Below are positions 32,038 to 40,039 of a stretch of 49,227 nt of DNA, piece by piece. Below the pieces are notes generated by a model, which saw only the letters and a list, made by a program, of their open reading frames with translations, ran no database searches and was not told the origin of the DNA. Position 1 is the stretch's first letter, and each line of letters begins with the position of its first letter. The stretch lies in NCBI GenBank assembly GCA_023473795.1, contig JAMCYS010000130.1, positions 1 through 49,227 of the forward strand, in the 5' to 3' direction. This DNA comes from Chloroflexota bacterium (GTDB lineage Bacteria; Chloroflexota; UBA6077; FW602-bin22; JAMCYS01). The translations under genes and the position numbers were made by a program.

Positions 32038-33063
32038 CTACCAGTGCAGCACGACCTTCACGCAATCCTCGAGCTTCTTGTCCACGATCTCGAAGCCACG
32101 CTGGGCCTCGCTCATGGGCAGGTGCTGGGTAATGAACATCTTGGCGTCCACCTTGCCCGAGCCGATCAGGTCGACCGCGATCTGCACGTCGGCGCCGGTG
32201 TACATCTGGCTGCCGCGCAGCACTCGCTCGCCGCCCACGATGGTGAACGGATCGTCGATCGTGGCGTTGCCGGCGAAGAGGGCGATCAGAATCACCTGGC
32301 CCCGCTTCTTGATCGAGGTCAGGCCCTGGTTCACCACCGGCGAGAAACCGACCGTGACGAAGGCCGTATCTACGCCCTTGCCATCCGTGACCTGATCCAC
32401 CACCGCCTTGAGGTCGCCCTGGCGCACGTTCACCGTCGCCGTGGCCCCCAGCTCGCGGGCCACCGCCAGGTTGAAGTCCACGGCGTCGGTGACGATGGTG
32501 CTCAGCGCGCCCGCCGCCCGCGCCGCGGCCAGCGTGCAGAGACCGATTGTGCCGCCGCCGAGGATGAGGACCGATTGGCCCAGCTGCAGGTCGGCCTCCC
32601 GCACCGCGTGCACCCCTACCGCCAGAGGCTCGATCATCACCGCTTCGTCGTAGGCCACGTTATCGGGAATCCGGTAGACCACCTGCTCGGGGGCGACGAA
32701 GTACTCCGCGTAGGCGCCGATCCACTTGGTCGTGCCCAGGACCACCTTATCCACGCACAGATTGGGGTGGCCGGCGCGGCAGTAGTCGCAGACGCCGCAG
32801 GAGATCTGCGGCTCCACCGTCACGCGATCGCCTATCTTGAACTTGGTCACGGCGCTGCCCACGGCCACCACGTCGCCGGCCGTCTCGTGGCCGAGGATCG
32901 AGGGCGGGTGGCGGAAGGGGTGGGTGCCCTTGTAGGCGTGCACTTCGGAACCGCAGACGCCCGAGGCCACGACCTTGATCTTGACTTCGTTCTCCTCAGG
33001 TTCCGGTTCGGGCACGTCCTGCATTTCGATCTTGTAGTGGGCAGTCAGTACCGCTGCTTTCAT
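32038..33063 (-). CDS. Zinc-dependent medium-chain dehydrogenase (sorbitol/threonine DH-like)
   Basis: 341 residues. N-terminal GroES fold with catalytic zinc ligands in SGVCGSEVHAYKG and GHETAGDVV, structural zinc four-Cys lobe CGVCDYCRAGHPNLC, and a Rossmann domain with GGGTIGLCTLAAARAAGA. NAD-dependent oxidation of a secondary alcohol, probably a sugar alcohol. The start has AAGGAGAG eight bases ahead. First gene of a two-gene operon with the SDR; a similar dehydrogenase is encoded at 35882. Confidence 0.92.
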   Translation of the reverse strand: MKAAVLTAHYKIEMQDVPEPEPEENEVKIKVVASGVCGSEVHAYKGTHPFRHPPSILGHETAGDVVAVGSAVTKFKIGDRVTVEPQISCGVCDYCRAGHPNLCVDKVVLGTTKWIGAYAEYFVAPEQVVYRIPDNVAYDEAVMIEPLAVGVHAVREADLQLGQSVLILGGGTIGLCTLAAARAAGALSTIVTDAVDFNLAVARELGATATVNVRQGDLKAVVDQVTDGKGVDTAFVTVGFSPVVNQGLTSIKKRGQVILIALFAGNATIDDPFTIVGGERVLRGSQMYTGADVQIAVDLIGSGKVDAKMFITQHLPMSEAQRGFEIVDKKLEDCVKVVLHW

Positions 33064-33130
33064 TCGTCGTCTCTCCTTGCCGGGACGGCCACGACGCCGT
33101 CGGGCTTCGTTCTCGGGATGACTTAGGGCA

Positions 33131-33159
33131 AGTATAGGTCAGCCCTTGGAGGCCCGCAA
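33131..33159 (-). promoter_or_regulatory. Promoter of the dehydrogenase-SDR operon
   Basis: Minus strand TTGCGG (33159-33154), 17-bp spacer, TATACT (33136-33131), about 68 bp before the start. Confidence 0.6.
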
Positions 33160-33189
33160 GCGCGGCTTCTTACGTGAGAGCCACAAAGA

Positions 33190-33255
33190 GCGGACTGAAG
33201 TCTGCACTACGAACGACGGAGCGTTAGCTTGTTTGTAGTCCGGACTTCAGTCCGC
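33190..33255. repeat. Palindromic REP-like element
   Basis: Two 25-bp arms, 33190-33214 and the reverse complement at 33231-33255, agree at 22 of 25 positions (core GCGGACTGAAGTC) and enclose 16 bp. It lies in the gap between amidase and dehydrogenase genes. Similar sequences with GCGGACTTCAGTCCGC are, in my recollection, dispersed in Chloroflexota genomes. Confidence 0.7.
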
Positions 33256-33270
33256 ACCAGCCCGCGCGGT

Positions 33271-34329
33271 CTACTCGGGGAATTGCTGGAAGTAGGCGAG
33301 CGCCGCGTCGCGGTAGGCGCCGGCGATGGCGTCCAGCGTGCTCTCTCGGCTTAGCATCGCCACGTCGCTCGGGTTGCTGAGGAATAGCGACTCCCCCAGG
33401 CAGCCGGGCATCAGCGTGGGCACGTGCGGGCGGGCGCCGACGCCGGGCCCGAGCACGTAGAGGTTGTACGGCCGGCCCTGGAAGATACGGAAGGTGGTGT
33501 CCTCTTTGGTCCCGCGGTCGACGGCGGGATAGCCGAGGGCGCGCAAGCGGTTGAGGATATTCCGCAAGAGCAAATCGGCCAGCGCCGTGTTGCGGTCCGA
33601 GAAGGTCCGCTGCACGTTGTACCAGACCTCGCTGCCCGATTGGCCTGGATCGCCGCTGCCGTTGTTGTGGATAGAGAAGAAGAGATCGGCCCCCGCGGCG
33701 TTGCAGATGTCTATCCTTGCTTGTACGTCGTACGTCAGGCCGCCGCGGTAACTGTTGCCGGTGTAGCGCGGGTCTACCGCGCGGTCGCTATCGCGCGTCA
33801 GCACGGGCTCGACGCCGGCGGCGCGCAGCAGGTCGGCCGCCTTGAGCGCGATCGCCAGATTGATGTCCTTCTCGGCCATGTCGCCGTTCGCCGCCCCTAC
33901 CTCGGGCCCGCCGTGCCCAGGGTCCAGGCAGACTACCCGCTGACCGGGGTGGGCCGGCAAGGTGGGCAGCACGGCCGGTGGCGTCGGCGCGGCCGGCCCG
34001 GGCACTCCCCCCTCACCCCGAGCGGCCACCGCGGGCGTCGCCGTGGGCATGGCCGCCAGAGGCGTGGCGGTTGCCGGGGGCAACGGGGTAACGGCGGCGG
34101 TGGCAGTTGGTTGGGGCGTGGCCATCTCCGTAGGCGCAGGGGCGGCAGTCGCGCTGGGCGCCAAGGTGGGCGTAGCCGTGCTCGCCTGGGCCACGAGGGC
34201 CGGTTCCGTGGCCGCGACCGCGGGCGCGGTTGGAGGAGGTGGCGCCCCGCAGGCCAAGAGCAAGGCCAGCGCGAGTACGATCGTCGCCCAGGGACCAAAA
34301 CAACGGGCGAGACCCCGAACCGGAGACAT
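33271..34329 (-). CDS. N-acetylmuramoyl-L-alanine amidase lipoprotein
   Basis: 352 residues. Lipoprotein signal (ATIVLALALLLACG), a Pro/Thr/Ala-rich linker of about 100 residues, then an Amidase_3 catalytic domain: VCLDPGHGGPEVGA (zinc His), AEKDINLAIALKAADLL with the zinc Glu, and DLFFSIHNNGSGDP (third His) plus KEDTTFRIFQG, where the catalytic Glu sits. It cleaves peptide from peptidoglycan glycan strands. The lipid anchor and linker place it in the wall. It is a single-gene unit with its own promoter. Confidence 0.9.
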   Translation of the reverse strand: MSPVRGLARCFGPWATIVLALALLLACGAPPPPTAPAVAATEPALVAQASTATPTLAPSATAAPAPTEMATPQPTATAAVTPLPPATATPLAAMPTATPAVAARGEGGVPGPAAPTPPAVLPTLPAHPGQRVVCLDPGHGGPEVGAANGDMAEKDINLAIALKAADLLRAAGVEPVLTRDSDRAVDPRYTGNSYRGGLTYDVQARIDICNAAGADLFFSIHNNGSGDPGQSGSEVWYNVQRTFSDRNTALADLLLRNILNRLRALGYPAVDRGTKEDTTFRIFQGRPYNLYVLGPGVGARPHVPTLMPGCLGESLFLSNPSDVAMLSRESTLDAIAGAYRDAALAYFQQFPE

Positions 34330-34380
34330 CTTTGCCGCTCCTAATGTGAGTCGCCGCGCCGCGGAGCGGCGGGCGTCCGT

Positions 34381-34410
34381 ATCTTAGGCAGGTGACCTTC
34401 TCTGGGTCAA
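34381..34410 (-). promoter_or_regulatory. Promoter of the amidase gene
   Basis: Minus strand TTGACC (34410-34405), 18-bp spacer, TAAGAT (34386-34381). Confidence 0.65.
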
Positions 34411-34485
34411 GCAGCCGGCAGTACCAAGCCCCGGCCGGTGCCACGGGACAGCCTAGTCTGGCATCGCCAGAGAGCAGGTCTCACG

Positions 34486-34543
34486 GTTCTGGTGGCCGCT
34501 GGCAGATTCCGTTCTGGTAGCCGCTGGCAGAGACGCCAGCGGC
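34486..34543. repeat. Tandem repeat with hairpin downstream of the NHL gene
   Basis: Two 21-bp copies beginning GTTCTGGT at 34486 and 34511 differ at one base. The second ends in a perfect 9-bp hairpin, GCCGCTGGC (34520-34528) with GCCAGCGGC (34535-34543). It may end the NHL transcript. Confidence 0.6.
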
Positions 34544-34587
34544 GCCAACCCTCTCCGCCAGCTCCTGCGGGTCGCTCCGCCTGCGCC

Positions 34588-35574
34588 CTAGCGCACCCGG
34601 ACGAACTTCTGCAAGACGTTGAACTCGTGCCGGTCGCGCCCCAGCCGCTTGGCGTTGGTGGCCGACACCTCGCCCACGTAGAGGTCGCCGCGGGAGTCCA
34701 ACCGTACCCCGTGCGGTGCCAGGAAGCCGCCCGGCGCCGTTGGCTCGGGCCCGCCTAGGCTCAGCAGCACGCGTCCGGCAAGGTCGCGCACCGTCACCCG
34801 CGGCCGGCCCTCGCCGGGCGCCGGGGCAGGACCGCTGCGCGGTAGGTCTGCCAGATAGCCCAGTTCGGGCACGAAGACGTGCCCCTCCGGGTCTAGAAAC
34901 AGATCGTTCGGCTGGTACACGTCCGGCCATTCGCCCAGATACTCGCCGCCGGGGCTGAAGACCTGGACCCGGCTGTTCATGCGGTCGCCCACGTAGACGG
35001 TGCCGTCTGGCCCCACCAGGATGCCGTGCACCAGGCGGAACTGTGCCGGCCCGCTGCCCGGCTCGCCCCAGGAGAGCAGCAACCGGCCCTCGGGCGAGAA
35101 CTTATGCACCCGGCAATTGGCATAGCCGTCGGACACGAACATGCTGCCGTCGGCCGCCAGGGCCAGGTTGGTGGGCCGGTTGAAGGGCGGCGCCGGCTGT
35201 TTCACCGAGAGGAAGTCGCCCGCCACGTAGCCGGAATCCGCGGGCCGGCCGGGCACGCCCAGGGTCAGCAGCACCTTGCCCTCCGGCGTGCACTTACGCA
35301 CCGTGTGGTCCAGATCGTCCACGCAGTAGATGCTGTCGTCCTGGCCCACGCAGATGCCGTGCGGACGGGTAAACACCCCCTCGCCCCAGGTGCCCAGGAA
35401 GTTGCCCTCGCGGTCGAAGACGACTATCGGGTGCTCGCCGCGAGTGAAGACGTAGACCCGGTCTCGCGAGTCCACCCCCACCGCCGGCACTTCCACCAGG
35501 TCGATCGCCGGTGGGATCTTGGCCCACCCCTCCACCAGTTCGTAGACCAGGTCTCCGCTGCCAAAACGAACCAT
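34588..35574 (-). CDS. NHL-repeat beta-propeller protein
   Basis: 328 residues with five or six NHL repeats (VGVDSRDRVYVFTRGEHPIVVFDREGNFLGTWG, GICVGQDDSIYCVDDLDHTVRKCTPEGKVLLTLG, LALAADGSMFVSDGYANCRVHKFSPEGRLLLSWG, LVGPDGTVYVGDRMNSRVQVFSPGGEYLGEW). The pattern resembles the peptidylglycine alpha-amidating lyase-like propellers. No signal peptide is visible. ATG at 35574 is favoured over TTG at 35580 by the GGAGGG spacing. Substrate unknown; such proteins often accompany sugar or polyol catabolism, as here. Confidence 0.88.
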   Translation of the reverse strand: MVRFGSGDLVYELVEGWAKIPPAIDLVEVPAVGVDSRDRVYVFTRGEHPIVVFDREGNFLGTWGEGVFTRPHGICVGQDDSIYCVDDLDHTVRKCTPEGKVLLTLGVPGRPADSGYVAGDFLSVKQPAPPFNRPTNLALAADGSMFVSDGYANCRVHKFSPEGRLLLSWGEPGSGPAQFRLVHGILVGPDGTVYVGDRMNSRVQVFSPGGEYLGEWPDVYQPNDLFLDPEGHVFVPELGYLADLPRSGPAPAPGEGRPRVTVRDLAGRVLLSLGGPEPTAPGGFLAPHGVRLDSRGDLYVGEVSATNAKRLGRDRHEFNVLQKFVRVR

Positions 35575-35607
35575 CGCCAAACCCTCCTACCTTGGGCTGT
35601 CAAGGCC

Positions 35608-35636
35608 ATTGTAGCCCTTGTGGTGGCGAGCGGCAA
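35608..35636 (-). promoter_or_regulatory. Promoter of the NHL gene
   Basis: Minus strand TTGCCG (35636-35631), 17-bp spacer, TACAAT (35613-35608), 34 bp before the start. Confidence 0.7.
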
Positions 35637-35754
35637 CGGTCCTGGCCCAGGCAAACAGTGAGCGAGCCCTGGAGTCTGCTGTGATCGCTGGCGTCTCCGT
35701 CGTTCTCGACCGCCTGCCGCCGGAGGCGCGAACCTGGTTCCGGCAAAGGTCGCC

Positions 35755-35784
35755 TTGACACCGTCTTTGCCACGCCCCTACAAT
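35755..35784 (+). promoter_or_regulatory. Promoter of the dehydrogenase-kinase operon
   Basis: TTGACA at 35755-35760, 18-bp spacer, TACAAT at 35779-35784, about 100 bp before the ATG. Confidence 0.75.
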
Positions 35785-35881
35785 GCCAATTGGAGGCGGG
35801 CGCGCGGGTGGTCGCCGGATGATCAAGCTTGTCCGTCACCCCGTTAGGCTTCACGCGGCGACGCGAGAAAGAGGTACTGCA

Positions 35882-36928
35882 ATGGCTAAGATGCCCGCGG
35901 CGGTCTTCTACGCCCCCGGCGACATCCGCCTGGAAGAGATCGAGGCGCCGACGGCCGGCCCCGGTGAGGTAGTGGTACGCGTGCGCGCGGCCGGTATCTG
36001 CGGCACCGACGTACGCATAATGAAGGGCGGCAAGAAGGTGGCCGCCCCCATTGTCATCGGCCACGAGTTGGCCGGTGAGATCAGTTCCCTCGGCGAGGGA
36101 GTCTCCGGCTTCAAAGTCGGCGACCGCGTCACCGTCGAGCCGGTGATTCCCTGCGGCAAGTGCGCCCTCTGCCTGCGCGGCAGGCGCAACATCTGCCTCA
36201 CCCGCCCCACCATCGGCTACGAGTACGACGGCGCCTTCGCCAAGTACGTGCGCGTGCCGGCCAGCGGGGTCGCCGCCGGCAACGTCATTGCCTTGCCGGA
36301 GGGCATCTCCTTCGAGGAGGCGGCCATCACCGAGCCGCTGGCGGCGGTGGTCAACGGCATCGACCGCTGCAACATCCAGTTGGGCGATACCGTGCTCATC
36401 CTGGGTGCCGGGCCCATCGGTCTGGCCCACCTGCAGCTCTCCCGGGCGGCCGGCGCCACCCACGTCTACGTCAGCGAGCCCAACGACGAGCGCCGCCAGA
36501 CGACCCTGGAGTTCGGCGCCGACGGCGTGATCAACCCGTTAAGCGAGGACGTGGTGGCGAAGGCCAAGGAATGGAGCGGCGGCGTGGGCGTGGACGTGGT
36601 CATCGTCGCGGCCGGCGTGCCGGCGGCCATGGAGGCTGGGCTCAAGGCCCTGCGCAAGGGCGGCGTCTTCAACATCTTCGCCGGCAGCCCACCCAATAGC
36701 ACCTTCGCCCTGGAGCCGAACATCGTCCACTACGGCGAGCTGATCGTCACCGGCAGCTCGGGCCACACCGCCGCCCATATGAAGCGCGCGGTCGACCTGA
36801 TCACTAGCGGCGTGATCGACGCCAAGCGTCTCATCACCCATCGCTTCCAGCTGGCCGAGATCCAGGAAGCGCTGGGGGCGCGCCAGGCCCTAACCGGCCT
36901 CAAGCACGTCGTGGTGATGCCCGACTAG
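35882..36928 (+). CDS. Zinc-dependent medium-chain dehydrogenase (polyol DH-like)
   Basis: 348 residues. GICGTDVRIMKGG and GHELAGEI give catalytic zinc ligands, CGKCALCLRGRRNIC the structural zinc lobe, and GAGPIGLAHLQLSRAAGA the NAD site. Ends KHVVVMPD. Reaction: NAD-dependent oxidation of a sugar alcohol or similar secondary alcohol. The start at 35882 follows GAGGTACTGCA. It begins an operon with an FGGY kinase (9 bp later) and an aldolase, which suggests polyol to ketose to ketose-phosphate to triose units. Confidence 0.92.
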   Translation: MAKMPAAVFYAPGDIRLEEIEAPTAGPGEVVVRVRAAGICGTDVRIMKGGKKVAAPIVIGHELAGEISSLGEGVSGFKVGDRVTVEPVIPCGKCALCLRGRRNICLTRPTIGYEYDGAFAKYVRVPASGVAAGNVIALPEGISFEEAAITEPLAAVVNGIDRCNIQLGDTVLILGAGPIGLAHLQLSRAAGATHVYVSEPNDERRQTTLEFGADGVINPLSEDVVAKAKEWSGGVGVDVVIVAAGVPAAMEAGLKALRKGGVFNIFAGSPPNSTFALEPNIVHYGELIVTGSSGHTAAHMKRAVDLITSGVIDAKRLITHRFQLAEIQEALGARQALTGLKHVVVMPD

Positions 36929-36937
36929 GAGGGACGC

Positions 36938-38470
36938 GTGGCCGAACCTACCCTTCTCGGCCTGGACATCGGCGCCACCGGCTGCAAGGCCACCCTATAC
37001 AACCTGGACGGGCAACCTCTGCGCACCGGCTACGCCGAGTATCAGATGCATAGCCCGCGCCCGGGCTGGGTGGAGGAAGACGCGGAGGACTGGTGGCGGG
37101 GCGTTGTGGCAAGCCTGCGCGCCGTTACCGCCGAGCGCGAGTTGGCGGCCAGCATCGTCGGCCTGGGTGTCGGCTGCACGAACGCGCTGGTGGCCGTGGA
37201 TGCCGCCGGCGAGCCGCTGCGCCCGGCTATCATGCAGCTGGACCAACGCACCGTGCCCCAGGCGGACTGGCTGCGCCAGGCGGCCGGCGCGGAGGCCCTC
37301 TTCCAGACCACGGGCAACCGCGTGGCCCCCGGCTCCTACTCGGCGCCGCTCATCCTCTGGCTCAAGCAGCACGAACCGGAGGTCTTCCGGGCGGCGCACA
37401 AGTTCCTAGTCCCCTCGGGCTTCGTCGTCCATCGCCTCACCGGCCAGTACACCATGGACTACTCGCGGGGCTCGACGACGGCCCTCTTCGACGTGCGCGA
37501 GCGCGCCTGGTCTTCCCGGCTCTGCGAGCTAGCCGGCATCCCGCGAGCCAAGCTGCCCGACCTCTACGAATCCTGGCAGGTGGTTGGCGGGGTCACGCCG
37601 CAGGCGGCCGCGGCCACCGGGCTGGCCGCCGGCACGCCGGTGGTGGCCGGCTGCATGGACACTGTCGGCGCCGCCGTTGGCTCCGGCGCCGTGCTGCCCA
37701 ACGAGCCCTTCGCCATCATGGGCACGGTGGCGCGCGTTTCCGTGGCCCTGGCCGAGCCCCACTTCGACGACCGCTTCCTCAACTGCTGCCACGCCGTGCC
37801 GGGGCAGTGGCTGGCTATCGCCGTGATGAACGGCGCCGGAGTCTCCCTGCGCTGGTTCCGTGACGTTTTCGGCCAGCCGGAGGTCGCCGCCGGCAGAGAG
37901 CTGGGGCGCGACCCCTACGATCTGTTCACCGAACAGGCCGCGGAATCCCCCGCGGGCGCCAAGGGCCTGGTTTATCTTCCCTACCTAGCGGCAGAGCGCT
38001 CGCCCATCTGGGATCCGTACGCTCGCGGCGTCTTCTTCGGCCTTTCGGTGGCCCACCATCGGGGCGACATAATTCGGGCGATGCTGGAGGGCGTGGCGCT
38101 GAGCGTGCGTCATAACCTTCAGATCATGGAGGAGTCCTTATGCGGACCTCGGGAACGCCTGCGCATCGGCGGCGGCTGCGCGCGCAGCGCCCTCTGGACG
38201 CAGATCATCGCCGACGCCACGGCGCACAGCATCGTGACCCTGCGGGCATCGGAGACCGAGACGCTGGGGGCGGCGGTCCTGGCTGGGGTCGGCACCGGGG
38301 CCTACGCGGATTTTGCCGAAGCCCGGCAGCGTACCCTGCATCAGGAGCGGGAGTTTGTGCCCAACCCGGAGTACGGCCCGCTCTACGACGACTTGTTCGC
38401 CGTCTACCTGCAGCTCTACCAGGATCTCCGGCCCCGTTTCGCCGAGGCGGCGAAGAGGCTACAGTCCTAA
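36938..38470 (+). CDS. FGGY-family carbohydrate kinase (xylulokinase-like)
   Basis: 510 residues. N-terminal ATPase fold GLDIGATGCKATLYNLDGQ, sugar contact motif QLDQRT, then PSGFVVHRLTGQYTMDYS, MGTVARVSVAL, SLRWFRDVFG, YLPYLAAERSPIWDPYARGVFFGLS (FGGY signature region) and GGCARSALWTQIIADAT. It phosphorylates a ketose such as xylulose, ribulose or fuculose; exact substrate unknown. GTG start at 36938 follows AGGAGGGA. Operon with the preceding dehydrogenase and following aldolase. Confidence 0.9.
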   Translation: MAEPTLLGLDIGATGCKATLYNLDGQPLRTGYAEYQMHSPRPGWVEEDAEDWWRGVVASLRAVTAERELAASIVGLGVGCTNALVAVDAAGEPLRPAIMQLDQRTVPQADWLRQAAGAEALFQTTGNRVAPGSYSAPLILWLKQHEPEVFRAAHKFLVPSGFVVHRLTGQYTMDYSRGSTTALFDVRERAWSSRLCELAGIPRAKLPDLYESWQVVGGVTPQAAAATGLAAGTPVVAGCMDTVGAAVGSGAVLPNEPFAIMGTVARVSVALAEPHFDDRFLNCCHAVPGQWLAIAVMNGAGVSLRWFRDVFGQPEVAAGRELGRDPYDLFTEQAAESPAGAKGLVYLPYLAAERSPIWDPYARGVFFGLSVAHHRGDIIRAMLEGVALSVRHNLQIMEESLCGPRERLRIGGGCARSALWTQIIADATAHSIVTLRASETETLGAAVLAGVGTGAYADFAEARQRTLHQEREFVPNPEYGPLYDDLFAVYLQLYQDLRPRFAEAAKRLQS

Positions 38471-38527
38471 TGCCTCCCACCGGCGGGAGAGCAGGCACCA
38501 GGGCCGTGTAGGCTCTATTTAGTCTTG

Positions 38528-38533
38528 TATAAT
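38528..38533 (+). promoter_or_regulatory. Possible -10 box before the aldolase gene
   Basis: A perfect TATAAT lies 27 bp before the aldolase ATG, but no -35 of quality is present. It could allow some transcription separate from the kinase. Confidence 0.35.
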
Positions 38534-38559
38534 TGGCTGCTACCAAGAAAGGAGCGAGG

Positions 38560-39162
38560 ATGAACCCCGAGGAATTGCTCGACCTCAAGAGAGAAGTCAG
38601 CCGCATCTCCATCAAGGCCTACGAACGCGGCCTGGTGTTCGGCACCGGTGGCAACATCAGCGCCCGCATCCCGGGCACCGGACTGGCCCTGATCACCGCC
38701 ACCGGCGTCTCGCTGGGGGATACTACCGTGGAGAACCTGTCCGTCATCGACATCGAGACCGGCGAGCCCACGCCGGATTCGCCGGCCAAGCCCTCGAAAG
38801 AGCGCTATTTCCACGCGGCCGTCTATAGGATCCGACCGGACATCAACGCCCTCTGCCACCTGCACCCGCCGTACGCCACGGCCCTTTCCGTCGACTACGG
38901 CGAGATGCCGCTGGTGACGATCACGGCCGAGGTCAACCTGGTCAAGGTGCCCTGCGCCCCCTGCGCCGTTTCCGGCTCGCAGGACCTGCGCAAGTACGTC
39001 GAGGACACGGTCGCGGCCACCCCCGGCGTCAAGGCCATTCTCATGTGCCGGCACGGACTCCTCTCTTTGGGCCAGACGCTCGTGCAGGCCTACAACCTGG
39101 CCGACCTCACCGAGGACAGCGCCCGCGCCGCCTTCCTGGTGGAGATGCTGCGCAAGAAATAG
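38560..39162 (+). CDS. Class II aldolase/adducin family protein (fuculose-phosphate aldolase-like)
   Basis: 200 residues. Motifs: GNISARIPGTG, ITATGVSLGD, KERYFHAAVYRIRPDINALCHLHPPYATAL (two zinc His) and MCRHGLLSLGQTL (third zinc His). These enzymes split ketose-1-phosphates to dihydroxyacetone phosphate and an aldehyde. ATG at 38560 has AAAGGAGCGAGG. It stands 89 bp after the kinase, likely in the same pathway; a ribulose-phosphate epimerase-like role is the alternative. Confidence 0.88.
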   Translation: MNPEELLDLKREVSRISIKAYERGLVFGTGGNISARIPGTGLALITATGVSLGDTTVENLSVIDIETGEPTPDSPAKPSKERYFHAAVYRIRPDINALCHLHPPYATALSVDYGEMPLVTITAEVNLVKVPCAPCAVSGSQDLRKYVEDTVAATPGVKAILMCRHGLLSLGQTLVQAYNLADLTEDSARAAFLVEMLRKK

Positions 39163-39499
39163 CCCTGGGCGCGTTGGCCTTTCGTTAGGCGCCGCCCTTC
39201 CTACCCCGAGCGGGCAGGCTTGACGGCGTTTGCCTGCCCGCGAGGCGAGCCTGCTCCGCCACCTCCTTGGGCTCGGGCCGGGCTCTGCCCCCCGACTGCC
39301 GCGGGAATTGCCCGGCCTCCGACCCGTCTCCGTGGTACACCACCTGCGCTTGAGTCTTCTCACAGGCGTCGGGCAGTAGCCTGCCTCGGCAGCGCCAGGT
39401 GCCAGTGAGAGGGTCCGGTTTGGTGGAGAACCGGCAGGACAGGGAGCAGGTTCTGTAAAGGAGCCTCAGCCGTACTGGCAGGCCGGCCGGCGCCCGCCG
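39163..39499. other. Intergenic region after the aldolase, ending in the M23 remnant
   Basis: Apart from the hairpin at 39210-39241 no gene or structured element is supported. An antisense open frame covers it and the peptidase, but it has no family resemblance. Confidence 0.35.
39210..39241. terminator. Hairpin downstream of the aldolase
   Basis: A perfect 10-bp stem, GCGGGCAGGC (39210-39219) with GCCTGCCCGC (39232-39241), 12-nt loop. No T tract follows, so it may act as a weak terminator or mRNA end protector. Confidence 0.5.
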
Positions 39500-40033
39500 G
39501 TGCCGCGCACGGGGGCCATAGACGACGACGGTTTGGATGCCCAGCCGGTGGTTCAGACCCTTTCCAATCCCTTCGTCAGCCATCGCTGGTTCTCGCTGGC
39601 GTTTGCCTGGCCCGCGCAAGGCTGGATCTCCACGCCCTTTCACGAGGCAGGTTCCTATTGGGTGGGCGGCTTTCACCAGGGAATTGACATCGCCGTCGGC
39701 TACGGCACGCCCATTCGGGCGGCCGCGTCCGGGGTAGTAGTGGCGGCCGCAGACCAGGGCTGGAACAGGGGCTACGGCGAATACGTGTAGATCGACCACG
39801 GCTGCAACATAACGACGCTATACGGTCACATGGAGAAGGTAGCCGTCGAAGTGGGGGAGCAAGTGATGCGGGGGCAGGTGATCGGCTACGTGGGCTCCAC
39901 CGGTGCCGCCACGGGGCCGCACCTGCACTTCGAGCTGCACGTCGATGGCTACCTGCAGGACCCGCTGCGGTTTCTGCCGGACCTACCGGAGCAGGCGATC
40001 CACGTTACTCCCGGCGATCCTCACGCGGTGTAG
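39500..40033 (+). pseudogene. M23-family metallopeptidase interrupted by one in-frame TAG
   Basis: Codons from the GTG at 39500 run to TAG at 39788-39790, and the same frame continues to 40033. Joined, the protein has a complete M23 (lysostaphin-like) endopeptidase domain: GFHQGIDIAVGYGTPIRAAASGVVVAAA (His and Asp zinc ligands), GYGEYV, stop, IDHGCNITTLYGHMEKVAVEVGEQVMRGQVIGYVGSTGAATGPHLHFELHVDG (HxH zinc ligand). The family has a hydrophobic residue or Gln at the stop position (YVxIDHG). Everything else is intact and no frameshift exists, so this is a recent nonsense mutation, a sequencing error, or readthrough. TAG is an ordinary stop in other genes here. Confidence 0.85.
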
Positions 40034-40039
40034 GCAACG

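Noticed and set aside
39788-39790. Stop-codon recoding (pyrrolysine or similar) in the M23 gene
   Set aside because: TAG ends many intact genes here (for example the MoaD-like, DUF5317 and pgeF genes), and no pyl genes are visible, so recoding is not supported.
39185-39799. 204-residue minus-strand frame opposite the M23 peptidase
   Set aside because: It is antisense to an obvious peptidase domain and shows Arg/Gly/Pro composition without a family match.
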